Part shown: positions 32,989 to 42,692 of the stretch, one piece after another
How the letters are laid out: the number at the start of each line of letters is the position of its first letter
Position numbering within the stretch: the stretch's first letter is position 1
Assembly: GCA_964414185.1 (NCBI GenBank)
Contig: CAYPVK010000003.1
Coordinates: 62,001 to 126,000 of the forward strand
Reading direction: 5' to 3'
Origin: UBA7488 sp964414185
GTDB taxonomy: Bacteria > Pseudomonadota > Alphaproteobacteria > CAAHEQ01 > UBA3637
DNA length: 64,000 bases
Program-made: the position numbers and the translations under genes
Notes under the pieces: model-generated
Told to the model about the DNA's origin: nothing
The model's input: only the letters and a program-made list of their open reading frames with translations
The model's database searches: none

Positions 32989-33450
32989 ATGGTTTATCTT
33001 ATTTCATTGGCGGTAATCTTATTGGACCAGATATCGAAAATTTTTATCTTGGATGTGATGAATCCGCCTCAAACAATTGAAGTTCTTCCTTTCGCCAATA
33101 TTGTTCTGGCTTATAATAAAGGCGTCAGTTTTTCAATGATGTCAAACGGTTCGGTTTATGCCCCTTATATTTTGGCAATCGTTGCGCTTTTGATTTGTGC
33201 GGGGTTGATTTGGTGGATGATGAAGGAAAAAGACAAATGGACACGGGTGGGTATAGCCCTTATCATCGGCGGTGCCATTGGGAACGTCATTGATCGCTTT
33301 TTATACGGAGCCGTAGTGGATTTCGTTGATTTGCATGCATTCGGTTACCATTGGCCGGCTTTTAACGTAGCCGACAGTGCGATTTGTATTGGTGCTTTTT
33401 TGATATTATTAAGAGCTTTCAGATTATCCAAGGAGAAAAAGAATGTATAA
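32989..33450 (+). CDS. lspA: Lipoprotein signal peptidase (signal peptidase II)
   Basis: A 153-residue inner membrane protein with four helices. The catalytic aspartates are in GNVIDRF near residue 102 and FNVADS near 128, and the conserved NKGVSFS segment is near 44. LspA cleaves diacylglyceryl-modified prolipoproteins before the lipidated Cys. Several lipoproteins in this window are its predicted substrates. AAAATGGAG precedes the start. Its stop overlaps the next small lipoprotein gene by eight bases. Confidence 0.97.
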   Translation: MVYLISLAVILLDQISKIFILDVMNPPQTIEVLPFANIVLAYNKGVSFSMMSNGSVYAPYILAIVALLICAGLIWWMMKEKDKWTRVGIALIIGGAIGNVIDRFLYGAVVDFVDLHAFGYHWPAFNVADSAICIGAFLILLRAFRLSKEKKNV

Positions 33451-33580
33451 AATTGTTGCTCTTTCAGCTTGCATTTTTGCATTGACGGCCTGTGCGCCCG
33501 AAAAACCGCCGCTGGATGCGACGCAAACGGTTAACGGCAAATCTATTGTCGTGCCGCCCGAATTTGATATACGCCCCTAA
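33443..33580 (+). CDS. Very small lipoprotein
   Basis: A 45-residue ORF with AAGGAG nine bases before the ATG. The signal MYKIVALSACIFALTAC ends in lipobox LTAC (Cys17), leaving a mature peptide of about 29 residues with several prolines and the end EFDIRP. In Alphaproteobacteria, lspA is often followed by a DUF3035 (BamF-like) lipoprotein gene; this looks like a short relative. Its small size explains why simple ORF searches miss it. Confidence 0.8.
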   Translation: MYKIVALSACIFALTACAPEKPPLDATQTVNGKSIVVPPEFDIRP

Positions 33581-33596
33581 ACGGAAAGGATACCCC

Positions 33597-35201
33597 ATGA
33601 ACGATATTTACAATAAATTGGTTGACCATGCCAAAGCGATGAAAAAACTTCAAATGCGGGATTTGTTTGAACAAAATCCGAACAGATTTAATGAATTCCA
33701 TGCATCATTTAATGATTTTTTATTGGATTATTCCAAAAATAATATTACTCAAGAAACAATGGATTTGTTGATGGAATTGGCAAAAATTTCCAATTTAAAA
33801 CAAGCAACAAACGACATGTTTAACGGGAAACGCATTAATACAACCGAAAACCGCCCCGTGTTGCATATCGCTTTGCGTAACCGCGACAATCGTCCGATTT
33901 TGGTCGATGGCGTGGACGTAATGCCGGAAATTAACAATGTCCTTGAAAAAATGAAAGGTTTTACCGAACAAGTACGCCTTGGCAAATGGTTGGGTGCTAC
34001 GGGCAAACCGATAACGGATGTTGTCAATATCGGCATCGGCGGTTCAGATTTGGGCCCTGCCATGGCCGTGGAAGCTTTAAAGTTTTACAAAACGGATGCT
34101 TTGAATTTCCATTTTGTATCTAACATTGACGGAACGGATATTGTCGAAACGCTTAAAAAATGTACACCCGAAACAACTTTGTTTATTATTTCCAGCAAAA
34201 CATTTACAACGCAAGAAACAATTGTCAATGCGACGTCGGTAAAATATTGGTTGGTGGAAAAATTGGGTTTGGACGCTGTCGAAAAGCATTTTGTCGCCGT
34301 TTCAACAAACACTGAGGCCGTACAAAAATTCGGCATTAATCCCGATAACATGTTTATTTTTTGGGATTTTGTCGGCGGCCGTTATTCTATGTGGTCGGCT
34401 ATCGGTTTGTCCATTATGTTAGCCATCGGATACGACCGCTTTATTGAAATGTTGACGGGTGCTTTTGAAATGGATATGCACTTTTGGCAAACCCCTTTTG
34501 AAAAAAATCTGCCCGTGATTTTAGGATTGTTGGGCGTTTGGTACACAACTTATTTAGATGCCGAAACAATCGCTGTTTTGCCTTATGACCAATATTTGGA
34601 ACGCTTGCCGGCTTATTTGCAACAGTTGGATATGGAAAGTAACGGCAAAGGCGTTAAGAAAACCGGCAACAAAATTGATTACGCAACGGGTCCCGTTTTA
34701 TTCGGAGCGCCGGGGACAAACGGGCAACATTCGTTCTATCAATTAATTCATCAAGGGACTCATTTAATTCCTTGTGACTTTATTGCGCCTATCCATTCTT
34801 TAAATGAGTTGGGCGAACATCATGATATATTGTTGTCTAATTTTGTTGCGCAACCCGAAGCATTAATGAAAGGGAAAACACCCGAAGAATTGCGTACCGA
34901 AGGTGTAAAGGAAGAATTAATTCCGTTTAAAACTTTTTCGGGTAACCGACCGTCAAATTCCATTTTATTTGATAAGTTAACGCCTAAAGCGTTCGGGTCA
35001 TTGATTGCCATGTATGAACATAAAATTTTCGTGCAAGGCGTTATTTGGAAGATTGACAGCTTTGACCAATGGGGCGTTGAACTCGGAAAGCAATTGGCAA
35101 AGGCAATCTTGCCCGAAATAACCGATAAAAATGCGACACTTACGCATGACAGTTCAACGAATTCTATTATTCGAAAAATTCGCGATGAAAGATTGAAATG
35201 A
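33597..35201 (+). CDS. pgi: Glucose-6-phosphate isomerase
   Basis: 534 residues from the ATG at 33597 (GGAAAGGA upstream); the open frame extends back to 33492 only through the lipoprotein gene. The two SIS domains hold the family motifs: NIGIGGSDLGPAMA near residue 146, SSKTFTTQET near 200 and FGAPGTNGQHSFYQLIHQG near 375, with the catalytic Glu and His present. It interconverts glucose-6-phosphate and fructose-6-phosphate. A phosphofructokinase is also in the window, so upper glycolysis is likely functional. The stop overlaps the next gene's ATG. Confidence 0.97.
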   Translation: MNDIYNKLVDHAKAMKKLQMRDLFEQNPNRFNEFHASFNDFLLDYSKNNITQETMDLLMELAKISNLKQATNDMFNGKRINTTENRPVLHIALRNRDNRPILVDGVDVMPEINNVLEKMKGFTEQVRLGKWLGATGKPITDVVNIGIGGSDLGPAMAVEALKFYKTDALNFHFVSNIDGTDIVETLKKCTPETTLFIISSKTFTTQETIVNATSVKYWLVEKLGLDAVEKHFVAVSTNTEAVQKFGINPDNMFIFWDFVGGRYSMWSAIGLSIMLAIGYDRFIEMLTGAFEMDMHFWQTPFEKNLPVILGLLGVWYTTYLDAETIAVLPYDQYLERLPAYLQQLDMESNGKGVKKTGNKIDYATGPVLFGAPGTNGQHSFYQLIHQGTHLIPCDFIAPIHSLNELGEHHDILLSNFVAQPEALMKGKTPEELRTEGVKEELIPFKTFSGNRPSNSILFDKLTPKAFGSLIAMYEHKIFVQGVIWKIDSFDQWGVELGKQLAKAILPEITDKNATLTHDSSTNSIIRKIRDERLK

Positions 35202-35737
35202 CACAAAAAGATAAAATTTATTTGAATAAAACCTTATACCTATTAAGAAAATTGCCCGATAAAAAACGTGCAAAATTATCGGAATTTATCTTTGAAGAAC
35301 GCACATACGGACCGTCGTACATAGCAAACGAAATGTTTGAATACTTGACCGGCAGCCCGTCTTGCGAAATGAAAAGCATCTGTTTATTTAATTTCAATTT
35401 GCTTAAAAGGGTTTCTTTACCGGCTTATCCCCAAGATGTCCCTTATTTTGAAATAACGAGCAATTTGAATACAAGCAAAAGTTTTTACAAAAATTTGTTG
35501 AATGCTTCCAAAGTGATTTACAAAATGCCTGATAAAGAGTTAAAAAATTACATCAGGCGAATATCAAAACCGAATACTTCGGTGGAAATTTTGGAACAAA
35601 CAGTATCTAAAACGATATATTTTATAAGGGAAATCGCACGTGTGAAAGCTTCTCATTATGTCCAGATGGTAACCGATAAGAAATATAGAGCATTTTATAA
35701 ACAAATTAAAAAGGAATTTCAAAAGGTCAAAGAATAA
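35198..35737 (+). CDS. Conserved-looking helical protein of unknown function
   Basis: A 179-residue soluble protein, basic and rich in Lys, Ile and Tyr, with predicted helices throughout. No catalytic motif, signal peptide or membrane segment is seen. It is tightly packed between pgi (four-base overlap) and mutL (directly adjacent), so it belongs to their transcription unit. I do not recognise the family. Confidence 0.8.
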   Translation: MTQKDKIYLNKTLYLLRKLPDKKRAKLSEFIFEERTYGPSYIANEMFEYLTGSPSCEMKSICLFNFNLLKRVSLPAYPQDVPYFEITSNLNTSKSFYKNLLNASKVIYKMPDKELKNYIRRISKPNTSVEILEQTVSKTIYFIREIARVKASHYVQMVTDKKYRAFYKQIKKEFQKVKE

Positions 35738-37624
35738 ATGCCAATCCGATTACTCCCCCAAAACCTTATCAATCAAATCGCGGCCGGTGAAGTGGTCGAA
35801 CGTCCCGCTTCGGCACTCAAAGAATTGGTTGAAAATGCCATTGATGCGGGGGCAACCAAAATTGACGTAACGATGATAGATGGCGGGAAAACATACTTTT
35901 CGGTCGTTGACAACGGCAAAGGGATGAGCAAAGACGAATTGGTGTTGGCCGTTGACAGGCATGCAACAAGCAAACTGCCGGATGAAGATTTATTCAATAT
36001 TAACTTTTTGGGTTTCCGCGGCGAAGCGTTGCCGTCAATCGGTTCGGTATCAAAATTAAAAATTACCTCTCGTCCAAAAGAGGCTTCTGAAGCTTGGAGC
36101 ATTGAGGTTTTGGGCGGCCATAAAAACGACCCGATGCCCGCTGCTCATACCTTTGGTACGACCGTTGAGGTACGGGATTTGTTTTATGCAACCCCTGCCC
36201 GTTTGAAATTTTTGAAGGCATCTCAAACAGAATTAAATTATGCAAAGGATGTTATTAACCGTTTGGCCATGGCTTACCCGCATATCTCATTTACTTTAAC
36301 CAATGGCGAACGCACATCGATAAATTATATTAAAACGGATGATTTGTTAACGCGTGTAGCGGCAGTTATCGGCAGAGAGTTTGATAAAAACGCCGTAGAG
36401 ATTGATACAGATTATCAAGGCGTGCATTTACGCGGCTATGTCGGGTTACCGACCTATTTAAGGGCAACATCATCTGAACAATATCTGTTCGTTAACGGGC
36501 GTTTTATCAAAGATAAAATGGTTTTGGGTGCTGTGCGCGGCGCATTTCAAGGGCTTTTGGGGCATGGTAACGAAGGGCATCCCGTATTGGCGTTGTTTTT
36601 AACGGTGCCGAATGAAGATGTGGATGTCAATGTCCATCCGGCCAAAACGGAAGTACGATTTAAAGATGCAGCCTCTATCCGCGGATTGCTTGTCGGTTCC
36701 ATCCGCAACGCATTGGCCCGGCACGGCCATAAAACGGCTACGACAATCGGTATCGGTGCATTGGGAAAAGCAACACCGTCAATTTTGCCTCAACATCAAC
36801 ATTCAACGACGCCGTCCAAGTTGAATTTTGACAATATCGAGCCAATGATGAAAATGAACGATTTTTATTCGGTTCGTACAGATAAGGAATATATTGATAT
36901 TTCTGAAAGCAAATACAGTTCGTTCAATCCGGATACGTCTTATACCGATTTAAATACCGTTGCCGTCAATTCTACCGTCCGACCGGATGAAATTCCGAAT
37001 TTTGAAATGCCCGAATCGATTGGGACAGATATTCAAGACGATTTTCCGCCATTGGGTTTTGCCAAAGCACAACTTCATAAAACATATATTGTTGCACAAA
37101 CAAAAGACAGCATTATAATAGTCGACCAGCATGCTTCGCACGAACGGTTAACTTATGAAAAAATAATGGGAAATTTGGGACAGCATGTGGCAACGCAATT
37201 ATTGCTTATCCCCGAAATTGTCGATTTAAAACAACAAGAAGTCCAAACTTTGATGGATTGGCAAGCGGAGTTGAGCAAACTTGGGTTAGTGATTGATTCT
37301 TTCGGAACGGACAGTATTGCCGTACGCGAAGTGCCCGCCATTTTAAAACGGGTTGACATTAAAGCGCTCATTCAAGATTTAGCCGATACAATTTCCGAAT
37401 TTGAAGATACGGTGACTTTGCAAGATAAACTTAAAGATATCTGTGCGCGTATGGCTTGCCATGGTTCCATTCGTGCCGGACGTGTCTTAACGTTGGATGA
37501 AATGAATGCCCTGCTCCGCCAAATGGAAGCTTGCGGAACATCGGGGCAATGTATCCACGGGCGTCCGACATATGTGGAATTAAAATTGAATGATATTGAA
37601 CGTTTGTTCGGCCGTAAGAATTAA
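35738..37624 (+). CDS. mutL: DNA mismatch repair protein MutL with endonuclease motif
   Basis: A 628-residue GHKL ATPase. ELVENAIDAGATKI near residue 28, DNGKGMS near 59 and GFRGEALPSIG near 90 form the ATP site; KLNF-linked low-complexity sequence connects to the dimerisation domain. That domain has DQHASHERLTYE near 465, exactly the DQHA(X)2E(X)4E nuclease signature, plus ACHGSIRAG and CIHGRP near the end. It thus belongs to the nicking MutL class of bacteria without MutH. It acts after MutS recognises a mismatch. Confidence 0.97.
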   Translation: MPIRLLPQNLINQIAAGEVVERPASALKELVENAIDAGATKIDVTMIDGGKTYFSVVDNGKGMSKDELVLAVDRHATSKLPDEDLFNINFLGFRGEALPSIGSVSKLKITSRPKEASEAWSIEVLGGHKNDPMPAAHTFGTTVEVRDLFYATPARLKFLKASQTELNYAKDVINRLAMAYPHISFTLTNGERTSINYIKTDDLLTRVAAVIGREFDKNAVEIDTDYQGVHLRGYVGLPTYLRATSSEQYLFVNGRFIKDKMVLGAVRGAFQGLLGHGNEGHPVLALFLTVPNEDVDVNVHPAKTEVRFKDAASIRGLLVGSIRNALARHGHKTATTIGIGALGKATPSILPQHQHSTTPSKLNFDNIEPMMKMNDFYSVRTDKEYIDISESKYSSFNPDTSYTDLNTVAVNSTVRPDEIPNFEMPESIGTDIQDDFPPLGFAKAQLHKTYIVAQTKDSIIIVDQHASHERLTYEKIMGNLGQHVATQLLLIPEIVDLKQQEVQTLMDWQAELSKLGLVIDSFGTDSIAVREVPAILKRVDIKALIQDLADTISEFEDTVTLQDKLKDICARMACHGSIRAGRVLTLDEMNALLRQMEACGTSGQCIHGRPTYVELKLNDIERLFGRKN

Positions 37625-37739
37625 CGGAAAATTTTAACATCCTTAAATAACAAAATGAACGGTAAATTAAATCTTTAATTTGCGGTAAATCTTTTAGATT
37701 CGTTGTTTCAATTTTAATCATTATTTTTTCCTAAAAAAA

Positions 37740-37757
37740 GGGCGCGATTACGCGCCC
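37740..37757 (-). terminator. Terminator of serS
   Basis: On the minus strand GGGCGCG-TAAT-CGCGCCC is followed by seven T. It lies ten bases beyond the serS stop. Confidence 0.85.
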
Positions 37758-37766
37758 CGACAATAT

Positions 37767-39032
37767 TTATTTAATTTCCGTCATGCCCATCATATAGGGT
37801 TGCAAAGCTTTCGGAATCCTAATCGAACCGTCGGCTTGTTGATGATTTTCCAATAGGCCGACAAAAATGCGCGGACTGGCAATACCCGTATTATTTAATG
37901 TATAACAATAATGTACTTTGCCGTCATTGCCGCGATACCTTAAATTTGTACGGCGCGCTTGCCAATCCACTAAAGAGGAACAACTGTGCGTTTCACGATA
38001 TTTTCCTTCGGACGGTACCCATACTTCGGCATCATGCATCATATATTTGCCCATTCCCATATCGCCCGTACAATTTTGAATGATTTGATAAGGCAATTCA
38101 AAATCTTGCAATATTTCTTCCGTATTATTGAGCAAGAAATAATGCATTTTTTCCATTTCTTCCAAATTATCGCGCATTAAAACGTATTGTTCGGTTTTGT
38201 TAAATTGGTGAACGCGAATCAAACCGCGCGTATCACGCCCCGTCGCCCCCGCTTCACGGCGCAAGCATGGGGAAAAACCGGCATACATAATAGGCAAATC
38301 ATTTTCCGTTAACAATTCATCCCTGTGCAAGCTGTTTAAAATAACTTCAGCCGTTCCGATTAAATATTGGTTGTCTTTCGGTATTTCATACACACTGTCC
38401 GGATCGGCGGGAAAATGCCCCGTTCCCAACAAAGCACGTTCATCGCACAAAACGGGAACACTGATGGGAGTGAAACCTTTGGAAGCCAATTTATTAAGAA
38501 CGTATTGATGAACGGCCAATTCATATTGTACCATTACTCCTTTAAGGCCGACCGTACGTGTGCCGGAAATTTTCGTAATACGGTTAGTTTCCAATAATCC
38601 TTTGCTTTCCAACAATTCCACATGGTCTTTGGGTTCGAAATCAAATTTCGGCGGTGTGCCGACTTGACGAATAACGACATTTTCACTTTCGTCTTTGCCA
38701 ATCGGCGTTCCTTCTTTCGGAATTGTCGGCGTTGACAACATCATGGTATATAATTGATCTTCAAGCGGTTTTAATTCAGCCGTCATTTCGGCGATTTTAG
38801 CGCCCTCTTCCTTAGATTTTTCAATCAAAGCGGGCCGTGTTTCGTTAGTTGCCTTTTTAATTTCATTGGTCAAGCGGTTTTTTTCTTCTTGAGCCGCTTG
38901 TACGGCTGTTTTTAACGATGTGACTTTTTTATCCAAAGCCAACAATTCGTTTACATTCAAATCCAACCTTTTTTGAAGAGCCGCCGTTTGTACTTTTTCG
39001 GCATTTTCCCGAATAAATTTAATATCTAACAT
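37767..39032 (-). CDS. serS: Seryl-tRNA synthetase
   Basis: A 421-residue class II aminoacyl-tRNA synthetase with the normal N-terminal antiparallel coiled coil (about residues 30-100) that binds the long arm of tRNA-Ser. The catalytic part shows motif 2 (SPCLRREAGATGRDTRGLIR), GTAE near 230 and motif 3 (NNTGIASPRIFVGLLEN). It charges tRNA-Ser and tRNA-Sec. It is followed downstream by a perfect terminator and preceded by the site-2 protease gene across a ten-base gap. Confidence 0.97.
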   Translation of the reverse strand: MLDIKFIRENAEKVQTAALQKRLDLNVNELLALDKKVTSLKTAVQAAQEEKNRLTNEIKKATNETRPALIEKSKEEGAKIAEMTAELKPLEDQLYTMMLSTPTIPKEGTPIGKDESENVVIRQVGTPPKFDFEPKDHVELLESKGLLETNRITKISGTRTVGLKGVMVQYELAVHQYVLNKLASKGFTPISVPVLCDERALLGTGHFPADPDSVYEIPKDNQYLIGTAEVILNSLHRDELLTENDLPIMYAGFSPCLRREAGATGRDTRGLIRVHQFNKTEQYVLMRDNLEEMEKMHYFLLNNTEEILQDFELPYQIIQNCTGDMGMGKYMMHDAEVWVPSEGKYRETHSCSSLVDWQARRTNLRYRGNDGKVHYCYTLNNTGIASPRIFVGLLENHQQADGSIRIPKALQPYMMGMTEIK

Positions 39033-39042
39033 ATCATACTCC

Positions 39043-39702
39043 TTACATAAATAATCTTAAAATTCCCATAAAAAAAGGATACAGAACATTTATAAACCAA
39101 CTGATAATATTAATGCCAAACATGGGTGCCATAAATAACAGGCCGATTAAGACAAACATACCATACGGTTCGGTTTTTTGATATTCTATACTTAATTTAA
39201 CGGGAAGTAAAGACGAAAGTATACGCCCGCCGTCAAGCGGTAATATAGGCAACAAATTAAAAATGCATAAAATCAAACAAATGGCCACACCGTTTTCCAA
39301 ATTCAAAAATAACCAGTGCATAATTTGACCGTGCGGCAAGATAAACAACAATAAACGCGCCGTCAAAACAAAAACAACAGCCAACAACAAATTTGATAAC
39401 GGACCCGCGGCAGCGACCAATCCCATATCACGTTTGGGATGATGTAAATTACGATAATCAACCGGTACGGGACGTGCCCAACCGATTAAAAAGGGCGCAT
39501 GAACCAACAATAAAAATCCGGGAACCAACAAACTGCCGATAGGATCGATATGGTTTTTGGGATTCAAAGTCAAACGCCCCATGGCTTTTGCCGTATAATC
39601 GCCCAACTTCATCGCGACATATCCGTGTGCGACTTCGTGCACAATAATGCTGAGTAATAACGGGATAACCCATGTTGTGGCAGTATAAATTATATCATGC
39701 AT
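39043..39702 (-). CDS. Site-2 protease family membrane metalloprotease (M50)
   Basis: A 219-residue integral membrane protein with about five to six helices. HEVAHG at residues 22-27 supplies the zinc ligands and Glu, and NLLPILPLDGGRIL near 153-166 supplies the third ligand Asp. The short form without a PDZ domain is common downstream of nagZ in Alphaproteobacteria. Such enzymes cut substrates in or near the membrane; the target here is unknown. The ATG overlaps the nagZ end by eight bases. Confidence 0.9.
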   Translation of the reverse strand: MHDIIYTATTWVIPLLLSIIVHEVAHGYVAMKLGDYTAKAMGRLTLNPKNHIDPIGSLLVPGFLLLVHAPFLIGWARPVPVDYRNLHHPKRDMGLVAAAGPLSNLLLAVVFVLTARLLLFILPHGQIMHWLFLNLENGVAICLILCIFNLLPILPLDGGRILSSLLPVKLSIEYQKTEPYGMFVLIGLLFMAPMFGINIISWFINVLYPFFMGILRLFM

Positions 39703-40663
39703 GTCTTAATCCTTGCGCTTTGTTTAATCTTACGAGAGCACCGTCCGATAATGCGGGTATGGCGACGGCTATTTCATTCATTTCATTCATCCGACCGTTA
39801 CAATGCAAAACACAATCGCAACCCGCTTTTATCATTTCCAAGCTTAAATACTCCAAACTGCCATATGTTTTTAATGCACCCATTGTTATGTCGTCACAAA
39901 TCAAAAATCCGTCAAATTTCAAGTTAGTCCGAACATAATCCAAAACTTTTTTTGACAAAGTAGCCGGCAATTCGGCATCTAAAGCCGTATAAATGACATG
40001 CGCCGTCATACCCCAAACGGGTTGTTTGATTTGACTAAACGGTAAAAAATCCGTTTTTTCAAGTTCGTTTAATGTTTCCTTGACAATCGGCAATCCGACA
40101 TGCGGATCAACTTGAGTCCGACCATATCCCGGAATATGTTTGATAACAGGCATCAATCCGTGCATCAAAGCGGTTTCAACTGCTGTTTCAGCCAATGCCG
40201 CGACAATTTTCGGATCGTTGGAAAAACAACGTTTTAACATAATTTCATGAGTTTGGGGCATTGCCGTATCCAAACAAGGCCAACAATTAACGTCAATCCC
40301 CACGGGCAATAAATCGGATGCTAAAATTTCAGCATGCTTTTGAACGCCCGAAAGGCCTTTTTGCGGGTCTTCCCGATACCAATCTCCATAGATTTTATTC
40401 CACCCAAGGCCTGTCCAATACGGCGGCCAAAGCCTTGTGACGCGCCCCCCTTCTTGATCAACAAGTATCGGCGCATCAACTCTGCCTACCGTTTCGCGAA
40501 ATTCGGCCGTCAAAGCTTTAACCTGTGCCGGATTGTCTATATTGCGGTCAAATAAAATCAGCCCCAATGGATTCACCTTTTTAAAAAAAGCCTTTTCCTC
40601 ATCTGTTAAACGGGTTCCGCTGCACCCGAAAATGACGGCTTTAATCGGTTGGTTGTTTATCAT
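39695..40663 (-). CDS. nagZ: Beta-N-acetylhexosaminidase NagZ (GH3)
   Basis: 322 residues from the ATG at 40663, whose first base is the last base of the preceding stop (TAATG); an in-frame ATG at 40711 lies within the upstream gene. The GH3 barrel shows VDQEGGRVTRLWPP near 75, KHIPGYGRTQVDPH near 165 with the acid/base His loop, and ICDDITMGAL near 240 carrying the nucleophile Asp. NagZ removes GlcNAc from GlcNAc-1,6-anhydroMurNAc muropeptides in the cytoplasm. It fits the MltA and AmgK-MurU recycling set seen elsewhere in the window. Confidence 0.94.
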   Translation of the reverse strand: MINNQPIKAVIFGCSGTRLTDEEKAFFKKVNPLGLILFDRNIDNPAQVKALTAEFRETVGRVDAPILVDQEGGRVTRLWPPYWTGLGWNKIYGDWYREDPQKGLSGVQKHAEILASDLLPVGIDVNCWPCLDTAMPQTHEIMLKRCFSNDPKIVAALAETAVETALMHGLMPVIKHIPGYGRTQVDPHVGLPIVKETLNELEKTDFLPFSQIKQPVWGMTAHVIYTALDAELPATLSKKVLDYVRTNLKFDGFLICDDITMGALKTYGSLEYLSLEMIKAGCDCVLHCNGRMNEMNEIAVAIPALSDGALVRLNKAQGLRHA

Positions 40664-41604
40664 TATTTCGCCGGAATGCAATCTTGTTTTCTCGCTTTTA
40701 ATTTTGTGCACAACTCATTTGCCATATCGCGCGTTTTAAAATTACCGACGCGCAAACGGTAAAATGTGCCTTTCCCCGGAATATCGGCCTTTGCAATTTG
40801 ATAAGACATATTGGACAACAAAGCCTTATTTTTCGCCAAAATGGACGGCCATGCCTTTTCAACCGCTTCACGGGTTGAAGATGACATTAATTGAGCACTC
40901 CAAATGCCGTCGGCAGCTTTGGAAGCCGTTGCTACTTTTGTTGTTTTTGTCGGAGCGGCGACAGACTTGGAAGCCGTCGTTTTTTGGGGAGCCTCTTTCT
41001 TTAACGGGACTTCTTCAACTTTAGGCGTTTCTTGAACACTGATGGCGGGTACTTCGACAAGAGGATTGAAAGATTTTACTTCTTCCATTGAAACAAATGC
41101 CGTATCGGGTGCATTGTTTTCAATCGCCAAAATAGTCGGAACAACCGGTTTTTCCGGTTCGGGAAATAAACTTTCCACTTTCGTATCAATATTATTGGTA
41201 CGAATACGATTATACACCAATTTATCTTGATCGGGAATATTCATACCGCCGGGATGTTCGGGACGCACTTTAACGGGTTCTTGTGTCGCAAGAATCGTAA
41301 TAATTTCATCTCCGTTTTCATTTTTTTCGCCGAAAACAAAAAAACCGATTAAAGTAAGGGCTAAAATGCCGATGAAAATCGACAAAGCAATAATATGCAA
41401 TTTCATTGAAGAAAACTTTTTTTCTTCAAAATCGTTAATCGGATCATAGGCAGGACGTTCGGAATATTCCGCCCTGAAATCATATAAACCGGCATCATCC
41501 GTTTCAATGACTTCTTCTTTTACATCCATATCCAAAGACAATGTCGGCTCTTTGCGGTTAGCAATGTCTTCGGAAAATTCTCTGATTTTGTCAAATTCAT
41601 CCAT
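40663..41604 (-). CDS. SPOR domain membrane protein
   Basis: A 313-residue protein: acidic cytoplasmic N-terminus (about 65 residues), one membrane helix (70-91), a long Pro/Thr/Lys-rich periplasmic linker and a C-terminal SPOR domain (about 232-313, WSAQLMSSSTREAVEKAW to QDCIPAK). SPOR domains bind denuded glycan strands at the division septum. SPOR-nagZ-scpA-type order is usual in Alphaproteobacteria. A role in septal wall metabolism is likely. Confidence 0.9.
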   Translation of the reverse strand: MDEFDKIREFSEDIANRKEPTLSLDMDVKEEVIETDDAGLYDFRAEYSERPAYDPINDFEEKKFSSMKLHIIALSIFIGILALTLIGFFVFGEKNENGDEIITILATQEPVKVRPEHPGGMNIPDQDKLVYNRIRTNNIDTKVESLFPEPEKPVVPTILAIENNAPDTAFVSMEEVKSFNPLVEVPAISVQETPKVEEVPLKKEAPQKTTASKSVAAPTKTTKVATASKAADGIWSAQLMSSSTREAVEKAWPSILAKNKALLSNMSYQIAKADIPGKGTFYRLRVGNFKTRDMANELCTKLKARKQDCIPAK

Positions 41605-41707
41605 AAGGGCCTCCTAAAACAAGTATAATTATATAGGAAATTACCATACTCATTTCCCACTGACAAGCATTATTTTAAGTTTTTTTGATAAAACTTTCAA
41701 AAAGTAC

Positions 41708-41736
41708 TTGACGATACATTCAAATTCATGTATCTT
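41708..41736 (+). promoter_or_regulatory. Promoter of tRNA-Leu(UAA)
   Basis: TTGACG at 41708-41713, a 17-base spacer and TATCTT at 41731-41736. Transcription would begin about 20 bases before the tRNA. Confidence 0.65.
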
Positions 41737-41763
41737 TCTTTACGATTTATCTACCAACTTAAA

Positions 41764-41851
41764 GCGGATATGGCGGAATTGGTAGACGCAACAGACTTAA
41801 AATCTGTCGGGATTTTTTCCCGTGCCGGTTCGATTCCGGCTTTCCGCACCA
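41764..41851 (+). tRNA. tRNA-Leu (anticodon UAA)
   Basis: 88 bases with encoded CCA. The anticodon loop CTTAAAA contains TAA; a long class II variable arm (CGGGATTTTTTCCCG) and the T arm GCCGG TTCGATT CCGGC are clear. One acceptor pair (T6-T67) is mismatched. Confidence 0.95.
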
Positions 41852-41855
41852 CATT

Positions 41856-41882
41856 AAAACACCCTTTATCGGGTGTTTTTTT
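41856..41882 (+). terminator. Terminator of tRNA-Leu(UAA)
   Basis: AAAACACCC-TTTATC-GGGTGTTTT, followed by more T, starting five bases after the tRNA. Confidence 0.85.
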
Positions 41883-41915
41883 ACGATTTTTGTAAAGTGT
41901 TATCAAATAATGAAA

Positions 41916-42692
41916 TTATTTTTCAAAAACCAAAACGCGAATAATGCCGCCTAAATCTTGATGAGCGGATAAAAATTTCCAACCGTTTCGCAACATAATA
42001 TTTTTGACGCTTTCAAATTGTCCCTGCCCGATTTCAAAAAATACTTTTGTATTTTTATGGGTTACATTGTCAAGTGTTTGTGCCAGCTTGCGGTATGCGT
42101 TTAAACCGTCGGAACCCCCGTCGAGTGCAATTAACGGATCATAAACTTTAACGGCAATATCTAAATTTTCAATATCTTTTGAGGGGATATAAGGCGGATT
42201 GGAAATAATTATGTCAAAAGAATCCATATCCTTATGCCAATCCGGTTGCATAAAATCTTTTTGAATGAGAGTCGCCGGCAAATTTTTTAAATTTTCTTTC
42301 GCAATTCTTAAAGCATTATCGGATATATCCAAACCTACGCCCGCAGCATTCGGATATTCATTCAATAATGTTGCAAGCAAACATCCGCTGCCAGTTCCGA
42401 TATCCAAAATTTTTAAAGATTGTATACGATTCGGACAGTAAGATAAAACAGTATCTATTAATGTTTCGGAATCGGGCCTGGGATCAAGCACATCTTTTGA
42501 CGTTTTAAATATAAATTTCCAAAAGCCTTTTTCGCCCATAATTTTGGAAACGGGTTCGCCTGCCTTCCGTCGTTTTATAAAATCGGCAATTTGTTCTTCG
42601 GATACGGACCGCCCTTCACAAAAAATACGGACATCCAATTCGGGTGTCGCCGAACTCCCTTTTAATTCGGAAACAATATCTTGAAAATCCAT
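41916..42692 (-). CDS. prmC: Peptide chain release factor N5-glutamine methyltransferase
   Basis: A 258-residue SAM-dependent methylase. Helical N-terminal domain, SAM loop DIGTGSGCLLA near residue 115 and the catalytic NPPYIPS near 180 are all present. PrmC methylates the Gln of the GGQ motif in release factors. The substrate gene prfA lies directly upstream with a one-base overlap, the standard prfA-prmC arrangement. Confidence 0.96.
   Translation of the reverse strand: MDFQDIVSELKGSSATPELDVRIFCEGRSVSEEQIADFIKRRKAGEPVSKIMGEKGFWKFIFKTSKDVLDPRPDSETLIDTVLSYCPNRIQSLKILDIGTGSGCLLATLLNEYPNAAGVGLDISDNALRIAKENLKNLPATLIQKDFMQPDWHKDMDSFDIIISNPPYIPSKDIENLDIAVKVYDPLIALDGGSDGLNAYRKLAQTLDNVTHKNTKVFFEIGQGQFESVKNIMLRNGWKFLSAHQDLGGIIRVLVFEK

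Noticed and set aside
37431..37721. Minus-strand ORF after serS whose first 19 residues look like a GNAT N-terminus
   Set aside because: A ribosome site precedes it, but most of the frame runs antisense through the mutL end and carries no acetyltransferase motifs; at most a relic.
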